Shown one piece after another: positions 54,145-63,366 of a DNA stretch of 64,000 bases. The stretch is from Hyphomicrobiales bacterium (GTDB lineage: Bacteria; Pseudomonadota; Alphaproteobacteria; Rhizobiales; Xanthobacteraceae), in contig PLBP01000035.1 in the NCBI GenBank assembly GCA_003135415.1, positions 50,075 through 114,074 of the forward strand. The letters are read 5' to 3'. The translations under genes were made by a program, and so were the position numbers. Within the stretch, counting starts at the first letter, position 1. Each line of letters starts with the position of its first letter. Under the pieces are notes generated by a model that searched no databases, had not been told where the DNA came from, and saw nothing but the letters and a program-made list of their open reading frames with translations.

Positions 54145-54675
54145 TCAGATCGTGTAGCCGCGCTTCTTCATCTCCGCGCGCACCGCGGCGATGAATTCGT
54201 CCGAGACCTTCGCGCCCCATTCGCGCGTGCGCCCGAAGCTTTCCTCGAGCACGGCCGGGAGCTCAGTGACGAGCTTCTTGCCCGTCGGCGAGCGGTAAAA
54301 CGTGACGAGTTCTTGCAGCTCCGCCTCGGTGAAATGACTGGCATAAGCCTGCGCCATGATCGCGACGAGCTCAGGCTGACGCTTTTCGAAATCGCCGCGG
54401 ATCGCGGTGATCGCCTCGACGAGCGGCTTCTGCAGATCGGGGTTTTGCTGCAGGAACGAACCGTAGGCCTGCTGCATGATGGAGGGAATGATCCCGTCGA
54501 AAGCGCGCGCGGCCTTCGAGGCATCGATGATATCGCGCGCGAGCTGCAGCTGCCCGGCGGAAGGCGGCGGGCCTTTCGGGGCCGGCTGCTGGGCGCCGGC
54601 GCCGGTCGCAAGCATTCCCAAGGCAATGGTCAGCGCACCGGCGCGAAGCGCGCGGGCAATGGTGGGGCGGTTCAT
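54145..54675 (-). CDS. Secreted DUF2059 domain protein
   Basis: This 176-residue exported protein has a signal peptide (TIARALRAGALTIALGMLAT, cleavage after AGAQ). The DUF2059 helical region includes HFTEAELQELVTFYRSPTGK. The ATG at 54675 follows AAGGAGATCGAG. DUF2059 proteins are periplasmic and of unknown function. It lies 25 bp after rpiA on the same strand, so it may be in one transcript with it. Confidence 0.88.
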   Translation of the reverse strand: MNRPTIARALRAGALTIALGMLATGAGAQQPAPKGPPPSAGQLQLARDIIDASKAARAFDGIIPSIMQQAYGSFLQQNPDLQKPLVEAITAIRGDFEKRQPELVAIMAQAYASHFTEAELQELVTFYRSPTGKKLVTELPAVLEESFGRTREWGAKVSDEFIAAVRAEMKKRGYTI

Positions 54676-54700
54676 CTCGATCTCCTTTGCAAGACTGATT

Positions 54701-55384
54701 TTAGGACCGCTCGATGACACGAACGCCCTTGCTGCCAGCGAGGACCGCCCGACGAGCCAGCCCAATGAATAGGCCGTGTTCGACAACGCCGGGAATCCTG
54801 GAAAGACCCTGCGCGAGCTTGCGCGCATCGGGGATCGATCCAAGTCCGGCGTCGAGAATGAGGTGTCCCTGATCCGTGACGAAAACATGGCCGTCCGGCT
54901 TGTGCCTTAGCCGGATAGGCCCGGGGCAGCCCGACTCCAATACCACCGCCGCGATCGCCTTTTTAGTGGCGCCGAGGCCGAAATCAACAACTTCGATCGG
55001 AAGCGGAAAACGGCCAAGCCGGCTCACCTGTTTACCTTCGTCCGCGATCACGACCATGTCGCGCGAGGCCGCGGCCACGATCTTCTCGCGCAACAGCGCC
55101 CCGCCCCCGCCCTTGATCAGGTTGAGTTCTCGATCGATCTCGTCGGCACCATCGATGGTCAAATCGAGCTCGGGCTCGTCATCGAGCGTCGTGAGCGGCA
55201 CGCCGAGGCGTTCGGCCTGGGCCCGCGTCGCTTCCGAGGTCGGCACGCCGACGACATCGAGGCCTTGCTTCACCCGCTCGGCGAGGAGATCGACGAAGTG
55301 GGCGGCTGTCGAACCGGTACCGAGGCCGAGACGCATGCCCGGGCGCACGAAATCGAGCGCGCGGCGCGCGGCTTCGCGTTTCAT
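54701..55384 (-). CDS. rpiA: Ribose-5-phosphate isomerase A
   Basis: This 227-residue enzyme interconverts ribose 5-phosphate and ribulose 5-phosphate. Family marks are [39 protein letters not shown] and [20 protein letters not shown]. The ATG at 55384 ([10 protein letters not shown]) fits the family length; an ATG at 55447 would add 21 residues and cannot be excluded. It diverges from gph. Confidence 0.95.
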   Translation of the reverse strand: MKREAARRALDFVRPGMRLGLGTGSTAAHFVDLLAERVKQGLDVVGVPTSEATRAQAERLGVPLTTLDDEPELDLTIDGADEIDRELNLIKGGGGALLREKIVAAASRDMVVIADEGKQVSRLGRFPLPIEVVDFGLGATKKAIAAVVLESGCPGPIRLRHKPDGHVFVTDQGHLILDAGLGSIPDARKLAQGLSRIPGVVEHGLFIGLARRAVLAGSKGVRVIERS

Positions 55385-55553
55385 GGCCTCAAGGTTGTCG
55401 CTCGCGGCGGCCTGCGGCACTGTGCGTGTCCGTAAATCCAGCGGCATAAAATGCGGCGCGGTCCTAGCACGCGGCCTGAGGCTCTGCCAGCACCGGAGGT
55501 AAAGCTGCGGCCCAGTGGACTTTCGTCCGGTTCGATTGTAGGCGGAGGGCGAG

Positions 55554-56246
55554 ATGACGGCTCGTCCGACCATCGCCTTCGACCTCGATGGCACCCTCGT
55601 CGATACCGCGCCCGATCTCGTCGCCACGTTGAACCTCGTTCTCCAGGAAGCGGGGCTCGATCAGGTTCCCTACGATGAGGCGCGCAATCTGGTGGGGGGT
55701 GGCGCGCGCGCGTTGATCGAGCGCGGACTTGCCTTCGAGCACGAAAGACTTCCCGCGGCCAAAGTGGACGGACTATTGGCGCGCTTCCTCGTTCATTATG
55801 AAGCGCACCTCGCCGATCGCTCGCGCGCCTTTCCCGATGTTGGGGCCGTGCTCGACGTGCTTGCGGCAAAGGGCGCGCTCCTGATCGTATGCACGAACAA
55901 GCTCGAGCGCTTTTCGGTGAAGCTCCTGCAAGCACTCGGGCTCGCCGATCGCTTCGCGCTCATCGCCGGCGCCGACACGTTCGAAGTGCGGAAGCCCGAC
56001 CCGGGTCACCTGCTCGGCGCGGTCGCCCGCGCCGGCGGCCGCTCCACCGCCGCACTGATGGTCGGCGATTCCGAGACCGACGTGCTCACGGCCCGGCGGG
56101 CCAAGGTGCCGGTGGTGGCGGTGAGTTGGGGGTATTCGCGAACCCCCGCAGCCGAACTCGGTGCCGACCGGCTGATCGAGCGAATGAACGACCTGCCGCA
56201 GGCCGTCGAGGAGCTCCTCGATCTCGCGGCAAACGCCAGGAAATAG
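55554..56246 (+). CDS. gph: Phosphoglycolate phosphatase (HAD superfamily)
   Basis: This 230-residue HAD phosphatase has motif I in [20 protein letters not shown], motif II in LIVCTNK, and motif III/IV in [18 protein letters not shown] and [17 protein letters not shown]. The cap domain is type 1, as in Gph. It removes phosphate from 2-phosphoglycolate formed during DNA repair or photorespiration-like oxygenation. The ATG has a GGAGGGCGAG site. Confidence 0.9.
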   Translation: MTARPTIAFDLDGTLVDTAPDLVATLNLVLQEAGLDQVPYDEARNLVGGGARALIERGLAFEHERLPAAKVDGLLARFLVHYEAHLADRSRAFPDVGAVLDVLAAKGALLIVCTNKLERFSVKLLQALGLADRFALIAGADTFEVRKPDPGHLLGAVARAGGRSTAALMVGDSETDVLTARRAKVPVVAVSWGYSRTPAAELGADRLIERMNDLPQAVEELLDLAANARK

Positions 56247-56379
56247 CTTCGCGCCGACCGCAGGGCGCTACATTAGCCCCTCGTTAACCATGCTCCGGCA
56301 ACAGTCGGCGAGAAGGACCGCGAATAAAGACGCCGCCCGCCGGCGTCCTCGCCTGTCTCTCCGCAGGACGCCCCGCCGA

Positions 56380-58164
56380 ATGTCATTGCTCGCCCGGATC
56401 GCCCGCCGCATCGAAAGACGAGCGCCCGAACTCGACGAGCCGGCGCCGGCGCTCGCGCCTCCGCTGCCCGCGGCGCAAGACCGGAGCGAAGCGCTCAACC
56501 ACGCTTCGCTCACCACCGTGCGGGAATCGCTCGATCTCCTGGAGGCCGACCTCACGAAGTTGATCGCCGAGGTCGGACGGGCCGCCGACCAGGTTCATGT
56601 CGGCATTGGCTCCTCGACGCAATCGCTCGAGGCGATCCGCGGCCGGACGGAAGCGCTTGCCGAACTCGTCAATGTCGCCAATGGCGATGCGCGCCAGCTC
56701 GCGGCGGCGACCGAGGAGCTTGCGCGCTCCTCGAGCGAGATCGGCCGCCAGGTTCAGGTCGCCGGCGATCTCACCGACCAGGCGACGAGTGCCGCGCGCG
56801 ACGCCGGCCAAAGTATCGAAGGGCTCAATTCATCCTCTTCCGAGATCGGCACGGTCGTCGGCCTGATCGCCAAGATCGCCAAGCAAACGAACCTACTTTC
56901 GCTCAACGCCACCATTGAGGCGGCGCGCGCCGGCGAGGCCGGCCGCGGCTTCGCTGTCGTCGCCAACGAGGTGAAGGCGCTTTCAGTCGAAACCCAGAAG
57001 GCGACGGACGAGATCGGCCGCCGCGTCGACAAGCTGCAACGCGACGCACAGGCTTCGATCGAGGCGCTGGCGCGCATTTCCACGGTGATCGACGGGATCC
57101 GCCCGGTCTTCACCGTGATCGCCGCCGCCGTCGAGGAACAGATCGCGACGGCCGAAAATCTTTCGCAAAACGCAGCGACGACCTCGCAATTCATCGAACA
57201 GGTTTCCGCCGGAACCGACGAGATCGCGAGCGCCGCCGATATGGCCTCGCGCGAGAGCCACGAGATCGACCGCTCGGGCAAGACCGCGGCGAGCCTCGTC
57301 ACCAAGCTTCGGGCGCGGCTCGCGATCTTTCTCCGTCAAACCGAAATCGGCGACCGGCGCCAGTTCGACCGCATGCCGTGCGACTTGCCGTTCACGCTTG
57401 AACGCCCGCAAGGGGCGATCGCCGGCAAGACGGTCGACCTCAGCGAGGGCGGCGCGCTGTTCCAGCCCGAGGCCGGAAAAAGCGAGGTCGAAATCGGCCG
57501 CAACTACGCGATCGAGATCTCGGGTGTCGGACGTCTCAAAGCCGCCGTCGTCAGCCGCTCAAACCTCGGCATTCATCTCAAATTCGCCGACCTCGACGCG
57601 GCATCGCGCGCGCGGCTCGACGACAAGATCGCGGATATACGGGAAGAGAACCGCGAGTTCATCGATCGCGCGATGAAAACTGCGGCGGAAGTTTCGGCCT
57701 GCATGGAACGGCTGATGACGTCGGGCCGTCTCACCGCAGCCGCCCTCTTCGACAATGATTACGTGCCGATCCCGAACACCGATCCGCAACAATACCGCAC
57801 GCTTTATCTGGAAGCGCTCGACGAAGTGCTGCCCGCGATTCAGGAACGCGAACTCGCCGCCGACAAGCGTATGATTTTCTGCGCCGCCGTCGACCGCAAT
57901 GCATACCTGCCGGTGCACAATTTAAAATATTCGCACCCGCAGCGCCCCGACGATCCAATCTGGAACGTCGCCAATTGCCGCAACCGCCGAATCTTCGACG
58001 ACCGCGCGGGGCTCGCCGCCGCCCGCAGCGCCCGGCCCTATCTCATCCAGAGCTATCCGCGCGACATGGGCAACGGCGTGATCATCATGATGAAGGAAAT
58101 CGATGCGCCGATCCGCGTGCTCGGCAAGCACTGGGGCGGCTTTCGCATGGCCTACCAATTATAA
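56380..58164 (+). CDS. Soluble methyl-accepting chemotaxis protein with PilZ and C-terminal sensor domain
   Basis: This receptor has 594 residues from the ATG at 56380; a start at 56290 would add a basic leader. There is no membrane helix, so it is cytoplasmic. The signalling hairpin tip is [21 protein letters not shown] PilZ domain follows with the cyclic-di-GMP motifs RRQFDR and DLSEGG. The C-terminal part ([27 protein letters not shown], then [20 protein letters not shown]) resembles a PAS/Cache-like sensor. It would couple cyclic-di-GMP or an internal ligand to CheA. No che genes are nearby. Confidence 0.85.
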   Translation: MSLLARIARRIERRAPELDEPAPALAPPLPAAQDRSEALNHASLTTVRESLDLLEADLTKLIAEVGRAADQVHVGIGSSTQSLEAIRGRTEALAELVNVANGDARQLAAATEELARSSSEIGRQVQVAGDLTDQATSAARDAGQSIEGLNSSSSEIGTVVGLIAKIAKQTNLLSLNATIEAARAGEAGRGFAVVANEVKALSVETQKATDEIGRRVDKLQRDAQASIEALARISTVIDGIRPVFTVIAAAVEEQIATAENLSQNAATTSQFIEQVSAGTDEIASAADMASRESHEIDRSGKTAASLVTKLRARLAIFLRQTEIGDRRQFDRMPCDLPFTLERPQGAIAGKTVDLSEGGALFQPEAGKSEVEIGRNYAIEISGVGRLKAAVVSRSNLGIHLKFADLDAASRARLDDKIADIREENREFIDRAMKTAAEVSACMERLMTSGRLTAAALFDNDYVPIPNTDPQQYRTLYLEALDEVLPAIQERELAADKRMIFCAAVDRNAYLPVHNLKYSHPQRPDDPIWNVANCRNRRIFDDRAGLAAARSARPYLIQSYPRDMGNGVIIMMKEIDAPIRVLGKHWGGFRMAYQL

Positions 58165-58185
58165 TGTGGCCGGGCGGCGCTTTGC

Positions 58186-58214
58186 TTGACACTTAGACGC
58201 GGCGATCCTTACAA
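58186..58214 (+). promoter_or_regulatory. Putative promoter of the tRNA-Val gene
   Basis: TTGACA (58186-58191) and TTACAA (58209-58214) are separated by 17 bp and end 19 bp before the tRNA. The -35 box is a perfect consensus. Confidence 0.6.
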
Positions 58215-58233
58215 CCACGGCGACAGGCGGCAC

Positions 58234-58308
58234 GGGCGCTTAGCTCAGCGGGAGAGCGTCCCCTTCACACGGGGAAGGTCACAGGTTCAATCCCTGTAGC
58301 GCCCACCA
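58234..58308 (+). tRNA. tRNA-Val (anticodon CAC)
   Basis: The 75-nt cloverleaf has a GGGCGCT/AGCGCCC acceptor stem, a D arm (TAGCTCAGCGGGAGAGC), an anticodon stem TCCCC/GGGGA with loop TTCACAC, and a T arm with GGTTCAATCC. The anticodon CAC reads GUG valine codons. The 3' CCA is encoded. Confidence 0.97.
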
Positions 58309-58324
58309 GTCTTCGCTCTTCAGG

Positions 58325-59575
58325 CTAGCGGCGTTTTTTACTTTTCTGCAAAAGTCCGAGCTTGCCCCCCAGCCATTTTGTCGTCGGCGCCTGGATCAAG
58401 ATCGTCATCAAAATAGCGATGAAAGTGACCGACGCGATCATTTGCGCGCCGGGCGCTTTCATCCCGAGCAACAAACCGGCGAGTGCCGCCGGAATGACGC
58501 CGGTCTCGCGCGTCCAGCACATGAACAGCATCTCGTTGAAGCTCCACTTCGCGCGCCGGTCAGGCCACGCGCAGAGGAACACGGTCACCGGGCGCGCGAT
58601 CAACATGAATATGGTCACGACGATAATACCGCCCATGAGATAGCGGCTCATCAGGCCGAAATCGACCTGGGCGCCGAGTAGGATGAAAATGAACAAGCGC
58701 ATGATGAACGCGATGGTCGAAACATATTCGTCGAGCTTCCGCGCCTCGCCCTTTTCCATCTTGAAGCCGAACGCATCCTTGTTGCCGAGCATGATACCAA
58801 AGACGAACACCGCCATGAAGCCGCTCGCTTGCAGGCCGTCGGCGGCGAAATAGGCGCCGATGACGGCGGCGAGCGTCACCACCGGCGCGTATTCCGCGAG
58901 GAATGCCCATCGCTCATGCGCGATCAAGAACGCCGCGAAATAGCCGAGCAGAATACCGGCGACCAGGCCGATGATCGATTGCTTGAAGAGATCGAGCAAG
59001 GATGAGGCGAGCGAAAAATCGCCGCTTCCCATAGCCACGCCCAGCACGCCGAAGGTAATGATCGCGCCCGTGGCGTCGTTGAACGCCGACTCGCTCACCA
59101 CCGTTTGCGCCACCCGGTCGCGAATTTTTACCTGCCGGAAAATAGGAACGAGCGTTGCCGGGTCGGTTGAGCCGAGTGCCGCGCCCAAGAGCAGCGCCAC
59201 GATCCATGGAACACCGAGAATGAGATAGGCGGCGAGCCCCGTGATGGCCGCGGTGATCACTACACCGATCGTGGCGAGCACGACGATCGTGATCCAAACC
59301 TGCTTCAGGACGTTGAATCGCAGCGACGCGCCGCCGTCGAATAGAATGTAGCTGGCGCCGAAGAGAAGGATGATCTGGTTCAGCGCCGAATCCGCCGCAA
59401 TGTCGATCAAGCCGAGCGCTGCCGGGCCGATCGCCATGCCGACGAGCAAAAATACGGCAATATCGGGAATCTTGATCTTTTGCGCCACGAGGCCGGTGAC
59501 GGTGCCGATGGCGAGAATAAGCCCGCAGGACAGTAAGGTGTGTTTGGCGATTTCAATCGCAGTTTGCGTTTCCAA
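58325..59575 (-). CDS. CPA1-type cation:proton antiporter (NhaP-like)
   Basis: This 416-residue protein has about twelve helices. Typical segments are LLLGAALGSTDPATLVPIFR and QTVVSESAFNDATGAIITFG, which carry the Asp pair region of CPA1 exchangers, and a late conserved CWTRETGVIPAALAG. No C-terminal TrkA or CNMP domain is present. The start is a TTG (59575) behind a GGGGGGAAGAA site, chosen because no suitable ATG precedes the first helix. It probably exchanges Na+ or K+ for protons. Confidence 0.88.
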   Translation of the reverse strand: METQTAIEIAKHTLLSCGLILAIGTVTGLVAQKIKIPDIAVFLLVGMAIGPAALGLIDIAADSALNQIILLFGASYILFDGGASLRFNVLKQVWITIVVLATIGVVITAAITGLAAYLILGVPWIVALLLGAALGSTDPATLVPIFRQVKIRDRVAQTVVSESAFNDATGAIITFGVLGVAMGSGDFSLASSLLDLFKQSIIGLVAGILLGYFAAFLIAHERWAFLAEYAPVVTLAAVIGAYFAADGLQASGFMAVFVFGIMLGNKDAFGFKMEKGEARKLDEYVSTIAFIMRLFIFILLGAQVDFGLMSRYLMGGIIVVTIFMLIARPVTVFLCAWPDRRAKWSFNEMLFMCWTRETGVIPAALAGLLLGMKAPGAQMIASVTFIAILMTILIQAPTTKWLGGKLGLLQKSKKRR

Positions 59576-59871
59576 TTCTTCCCCCCCGGAAATCAGTGAC
59601 GGACGTGCCTTTTTCTTGGGCGGCGGCGCGCCGCTATGTTGCGAAAGCTGCCCGACGAGTAAAAAAATGGCAAGGTCGGCGCCACCGTCCCTGATTGATC
59701 GCGCGATAAATCCGACCAAAGTGAACCTTGCACGCTCGTAGGGCGGGTGCCATACGGGCGCCGCATAGGAAAAGCAGGTTTCGTCATCGGCCAAACACGG
59801 CCTTCGCGCGGGATCGATTGCAGACTTAATCCCAGCAGCAACCACCATCGATCCTGGATCGGGAGACAGAA

Positions 59872-60744
59872 TTGAAACGACGCACCTTCATGACCGGCTC
59901 GGCGGCTATCCTCGCCGGCGCCGCATTACCGCGCCAAGCGAGCGCCAATGTGCCCGTGCCCTATAGCTGGCAGCAGTCGCCGCCGACCACGAGCCGCGAG
60001 GCCTTCATCAGCTGGATGGTGGCGAACCGCGGCGAAGACCCGAAGATCGTCGCCATGCGCTGGGACCGCTATTTGTTCCTGAAGACGAACCACGATTTCG
60101 TCAACGACCGCAACGGCCGCGCCTTCCTTCTGAATCCGCGCGACGAATTCGTGATGAAGCGCGACATCGCGCGCGCCTACGACCGCGACTTCCACGATAT
60201 CGGCTTCGGCGTAACGATCTCGGGGCCGCTGGTGGTGAGCCGCATGACCTCCACCATCGACGTGCAGTTCGGCGAAAAAGTACTCGAGATCGGCACCGGC
60301 TCCGGCAACCAATCGGGATATCTAGCCAACCTCACCGACAAGGTGTGGACGATCGAGATCATCAAACCGCTCGCCGAGCGCACACGCGGCATCTACGACA
60401 ATCTGATTTCGCGCGGCTACACCGAATTCAAGGCGATCAATACCAAGCAGACCGACGGCTATTACGGCTGGGAAGAAGCGGGCCCCTTCGACAAGATCAT
60501 CGTCACCTGCGGCATCGACCACATTCCGCCGCCGCTTCTCAGCCAGCTACGTCCGAACGGCCTCATGGTGATTCCGGTGGGCCCGCCCGGCGCCCACGTC
60601 ATCCTGAAGATCGTGAAGCAGCAAAACCCCGACGGATCGATCCGGGTCGCGCGCTCGAACGTCTATAACAAGGTCGTGCCCTTTGTCCCCTTCACCAAGC
60701 TGCAAGACGATGTGGTCAAGGGCACGCACGACGGCCCGCGCTAG
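59872..60744 (+). CDS. Exported protein-L-isoaspartate O-methyltransferase-like protein
   Basis: This 290-residue protein has the PCMT S-adenosylmethionine site (EKVLEIGTGSGNQSGYLANL) and the later GPFDKIIVTCGIDHIPPPLL. Unusually, it begins with a twin-arginine signal (MKRRTFMTGSAAILAGAALP, then RQASA), so it should be exported. An N-terminal extension of about 100 residues precedes the catalytic fold. The start is a TTG after a GGGAGA site. How a periplasmic enzyme would obtain S-adenosylmethionine is unclear. Confidence 0.85.
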   Translation: MKRRTFMTGSAAILAGAALPRQASANVPVPYSWQQSPPTTSREAFISWMVANRGEDPKIVAMRWDRYLFLKTNHDFVNDRNGRAFLLNPRDEFVMKRDIARAYDRDFHDIGFGVTISGPLVVSRMTSTIDVQFGEKVLEIGTGSGNQSGYLANLTDKVWTIEIIKPLAERTRGIYDNLISRGYTEFKAINTKQTDGYYGWEEAGPFDKIIVTCGIDHIPPPLLSQLRPNGLMVIPVGPPGAHVILKIVKQQNPDGSIRVARSNVYNKVVPFVPFTKLQDDVVKGTHDGPR

Positions 60745-60757
60745 CGCTTCGCACTTT

Positions 60758-61144
60758 TCACGAATGCTTTGACGGCTCGCGCGAAAGGCCTTTCGACGCG
60801 AGATCGTCGAGATATTTTTGAAAGCGCGTTCCCTGCTCGCGGCCGAGTTCGTACAGGTAATCCCACGTGTAGATTCCGGTGGAGTGCATGTCGCCGAACA
60901 CGAGCCGCACGGCGTAATGGCCGACCGGAAGCACCTCCAGAATCTCCACTTCGCGCTTGCCGGGGACGGTCTTGCGCTCGTCGGGTCCGTGGCCCTGCAC
61001 CTCGGCGCTCGGACTTTCGACCCGAAGATATTCGGCGGGCAGCGTGAAATTCGCGCCGTCATCGAAGGCGACCTGGAGGCCGCGGCGATCCTTTTGCAGC
61101 CGCACTTCCGTGGGCCAGGGACGATTCTCTTGGGTTGATGCCAT
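60758..61144 (-). CDS. DUF971 domain protein
   Basis: This 128-residue protein is a stand-alone DUF971 (gamma-butyrobetaine hydroxylase-like N-terminal) domain. Key parts are [39 protein letters not shown] and [20 protein letters not shown]. The start at 61144 follows GGAGATTTCG; another ATG at 61165 is possible. Such proteins are often near Mrp/ApbC or molybdenum cofactor genes, in line with divergent moaA. Confidence 0.9.
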   Translation of the reverse strand: MASTQENRPWPTEVRLQKDRRGLQVAFDDGANFTLPAEYLRVESPSAEVQGHGPDERKTVPGKREVEILEVLPVGHYAVRLVFGDMHSTGIYTWDYLYELGREQGTRFQKYLDDLASKGLSREPSKHS

Positions 61145-61250
61145 CGAAATCTCCAGAGTCCCCATGAACCTAGCGCCCGCGCGAGGCCGCGCAAGCGCTG
61201 GACGGGGCGTGTTGTCTCCGTCAGAGTCCTACCCCAGATACAGGCAAGCA

Positions 61251-62297
61251 ATGGTGGACATTCATACCGTGGATCGGGACGGCTCGGCGAAAGCGGCGCT
61301 TTCGCCGCTCGTCGACAAGTTCGGCCGCGCCATAACCTATTTGCGAGTCTCGGTCACCGACCGTTGCGATTTCCGCTGCGTCTATTGCATGGCGGAAAAC
61401 ATGACCTTCCTGCCCAAGCGCGATCTGTTGTCGCTCGAAGAACTCGATCGCCTCTGTTCCGCCTTCATCGCGCGTGGCGTCAAGAAACTGCGTCTCACCG
61501 GCGGCGAGCCCTTGGTGCGGCGCGACATTATGCTTTTGTTCCGCTCGCTGTCGCGCCACCTTGCGAGCGGTGCGCTCGATGAATTGACGCTGACAACCAA
61601 TGGCTCGCAGCTCTCGCGCTTCGCCGAGGAGCTCGCCGCCTGCGGCGTCAAGCGCATCAACATTTCGCTCGACACCTTGGATGCCGAAAAATTTCGCGAA
61701 GTGACCCGCTGGGGCGATCTTGCCAAGGTGATCGAGGGCATCGACGCTGCCCAAGCGGCGGGCCTCCAGGTTAAGATCAACGCGGTCGCGCTGAAGGGCG
61801 TGAACGAGGACGAGATCCCGACGCTGATCGAATGGGCGCATGGGTGCGGCATGGATTTGTCGCTGATCGAGGTGATGCCGCTCGGCGACATTGGGCCCGA
61901 GCGCGTCGACCAATACCTGCCGCTTTCGCTCGTGCGCGCGCGCCTCGCGCAGCGCTATCATCTCGAAGACATCGACTACCGTACCGGCGGCCCTGCCCGC
62001 TACGTGCGGGTGAGTGAGACCGGCGGCCGGCTGGGCTTCATCACCCCGCTCACGCATAATTTCTGCGAAGGCTGCAACCGTGTACGCGTCACCTGCACCG
62101 GCACGCTGTTCATGTGCCTGGGCCAAGAGGATTCCGCCGACCTCCGCACGCCTCTCCGCGCTTCGGAAGCCGACGGCCTGTTGCAGGCCGCGATTGATGA
62201 AGCGATTTCGCGCAAGCCGAAGGGGCACGATTTCGTCATCGACCGCCACACCCGGCAGCCGGCGCTCGCCCGCCACATGAGCATGACCGGCGGCTGA
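61251..62297 (+). CDS. moaA: GTP 3',8-cyclase MoaA (molybdenum cofactor synthesis)
   Basis: This 348-residue radical SAM enzyme starts molybdopterin synthesis from GTP. The N-terminal cluster motif is [20 protein letters not shown]. The C-terminal cluster ligands are in [19 protein letters not shown]. The expected C-terminal glycine pair is present (SMTGG). The ATG at 61251 was chosen; an open frame continues upstream but overlaps the DUF971 gene. Its product would supply the molybdopterin lipoprotein at 50297. Confidence 0.96.
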   Translation: MVDIHTVDRDGSAKAALSPLVDKFGRAITYLRVSVTDRCDFRCVYCMAENMTFLPKRDLLSLEELDRLCSAFIARGVKKLRLTGGEPLVRRDIMLLFRSLSRHLASGALDELTLTTNGSQLSRFAEELAACGVKRINISLDTLDAEKFREVTRWGDLAKVIEGIDAAQAAGLQVKINAVALKGVNEDEIPTLIEWAHGCGMDLSLIEVMPLGDIGPERVDQYLPLSLVRARLAQRYHLEDIDYRTGGPARYVRVSETGGRLGFITPLTHNFCEGCNRVRVTCTGTLFMCLGQEDSADLRTPLRASEADGLLQAAIDEAISRKPKGHDFVIDRHTRQPALARHMSMTGG

Positions 62298-62348
62298 TCC
62301 GGGCGACTTTCGACGCTGTCTGTTTGAAATCCGGTTCGGAAGCAGAAC

Positions 62349-62531
62349 CTAGAATGGACGGTTCACAATCAAAAAGGTCACGCCAATCACGCCCATGATC
62401 ATCGCGCTCATCACGTATAGCTGGCCGACGATATAGACTTGCAGGAAAGGCGCGAGCAGACCCCTGGGGCGGCCCAAGAAGACCATAATCAGCGCCACGA
62501 CAATCAACACGACGCCCTCTGAAATCCCCAT
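62349..62531 (-). CDS. Small two-helix membrane protein
   Basis: This 60-residue protein has two hydrophobic helices (VVLIVVALIMVFLG and MSAMIMGVIGVTFLIV). A strong GAGGGGGAAAAT ribosome site precedes the ATG at 62531, which supports a real gene despite its size. No family was recognised. It lies alone between moaA and the TRAP operon. Confidence 0.65.
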   Translation of the reverse strand: MGISEGVVLIVVALIMVFLGRPRGLLAPFLQVYIVGQLYVMSAMIMGVIGVTFLIVNRPF

Positions 62532-62647
62532 ATTTTCCCCCTCTACTTTTATCTCTCTTCAATACACCCAATCCCCGGTATTGCCCAGAACGCGCTTGAG
62601 GCGTGCGGCAATTTTGGCCTCATAAGCATGATGCGTCGGCAGCGATT

Positions 62648-62670
62648 TGCCACATTAAATAATTGTGGCA
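62648..62670. promoter_or_regulatory. Perfect inverted repeat upstream of the TRAP operon, candidate operator
   Basis: TGCCACA (62648-62654) and TGTGGCA (62664-62670) flank a 9-bp AT-rich spacer, about 90 bp before the dctQ start. The symmetry and position fit a dimeric repressor such as the GntR or IclR types that often control TRAP genes. The regulator is not in the window. Confidence 0.5.
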
Positions 62671-62760
62671 GCTACAAGTTTCGATTGACGTAGAGTTCGG
62701 ATTAAGTTTGGTTGGATCTAAGGGAAGACCGCGATCGCGCGCGACGCAAGGGGGACTGAT

Positions 62761-63366
62761 TTGCAGGCGTTACTTGCATTCAGCCGTGTCATCGACGCGA
62801 TCAATACCCGAATTGGCAAATGGCTCGCGTGGGCGCTTTTGGCGGCGGTGCTGATTTCCGCCGGCAACGCCATCATTCGAAAATTGTTCGATATGAGCTC
62901 GAACTCATGGCTCGAGCTGCAATGGATCCTGTTTTCGGTCGTTTTTCTTTTGTGCTCGCCTTGGACCTTGCTCAACAACGAGCACATCCGCATCGACATC
63001 GTGAACAATATGCTTCCGAAGCCCGTGCGCAATTGGATCGAGGTGTTGGGGCATTTGTTTTTCCTGCTGCCGTTTACGATCGTCATGGTAATCACCGGCT
63101 GGCCGTTTTTTATCGCCTCTATTCGCATCAACGAGCAGTCCTCGAATGCCGGGGGTCTCGCGCAATGGCCGGCGAAGTTTCTCGTTCCGGCCTGCTTTTT
63201 CTTGCTGTTCTTCCAGGGGATTTCCGAGCTGATCAAGCGCATCGCCATCATGCGCGGAATGATCCCCGACCGACACGCGGAAGTGCACCATCCGGCTGAA
63301 GCCGAGGTGGAAGAATTGATCCAGGCGATCGCGAGCGCGGATCGCAAGACGGAAGGCAAACCATGA
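62761..63366 (+). CDS. TRAP transporter small permease subunit (DctQ family)
   Basis: This 201-residue membrane protein has four helices and typical DctQ text (SWLELQWILFSVVFLLCSPW, NNEHIRIDIVNNMLPKPVRN). It works with the large DctM subunit and a periplasmic binding protein to import carboxylates or related acids with sodium. The start is a TTG after GGGGGACTGAT. Its stop overlaps dctM by 4 bp. Confidence 0.92.
   Translation: MQALLAFSRVIDAINTRIGKWLAWALLAAVLISAGNAIIRKLFDMSSNSWLELQWILFSVVFLLCSPWTLLNNEHIRIDIVNNMLPKPVRNWIEVLGHLFFLLPFTIVMVITGWPFFIASIRINEQSSNAGGLAQWPAKFLVPACFFLLFFQGISELIKRIAIMRGMIPDRHAEVHHPAEAEVEELIQAIASADRKTEGKP

Noticed and set aside
52480-54717. A 745-codon plus-strand open frame opposite gor
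   Set aside because: It covers the antisense of gor and parts of two other genes and has the composition of a shadow frame.
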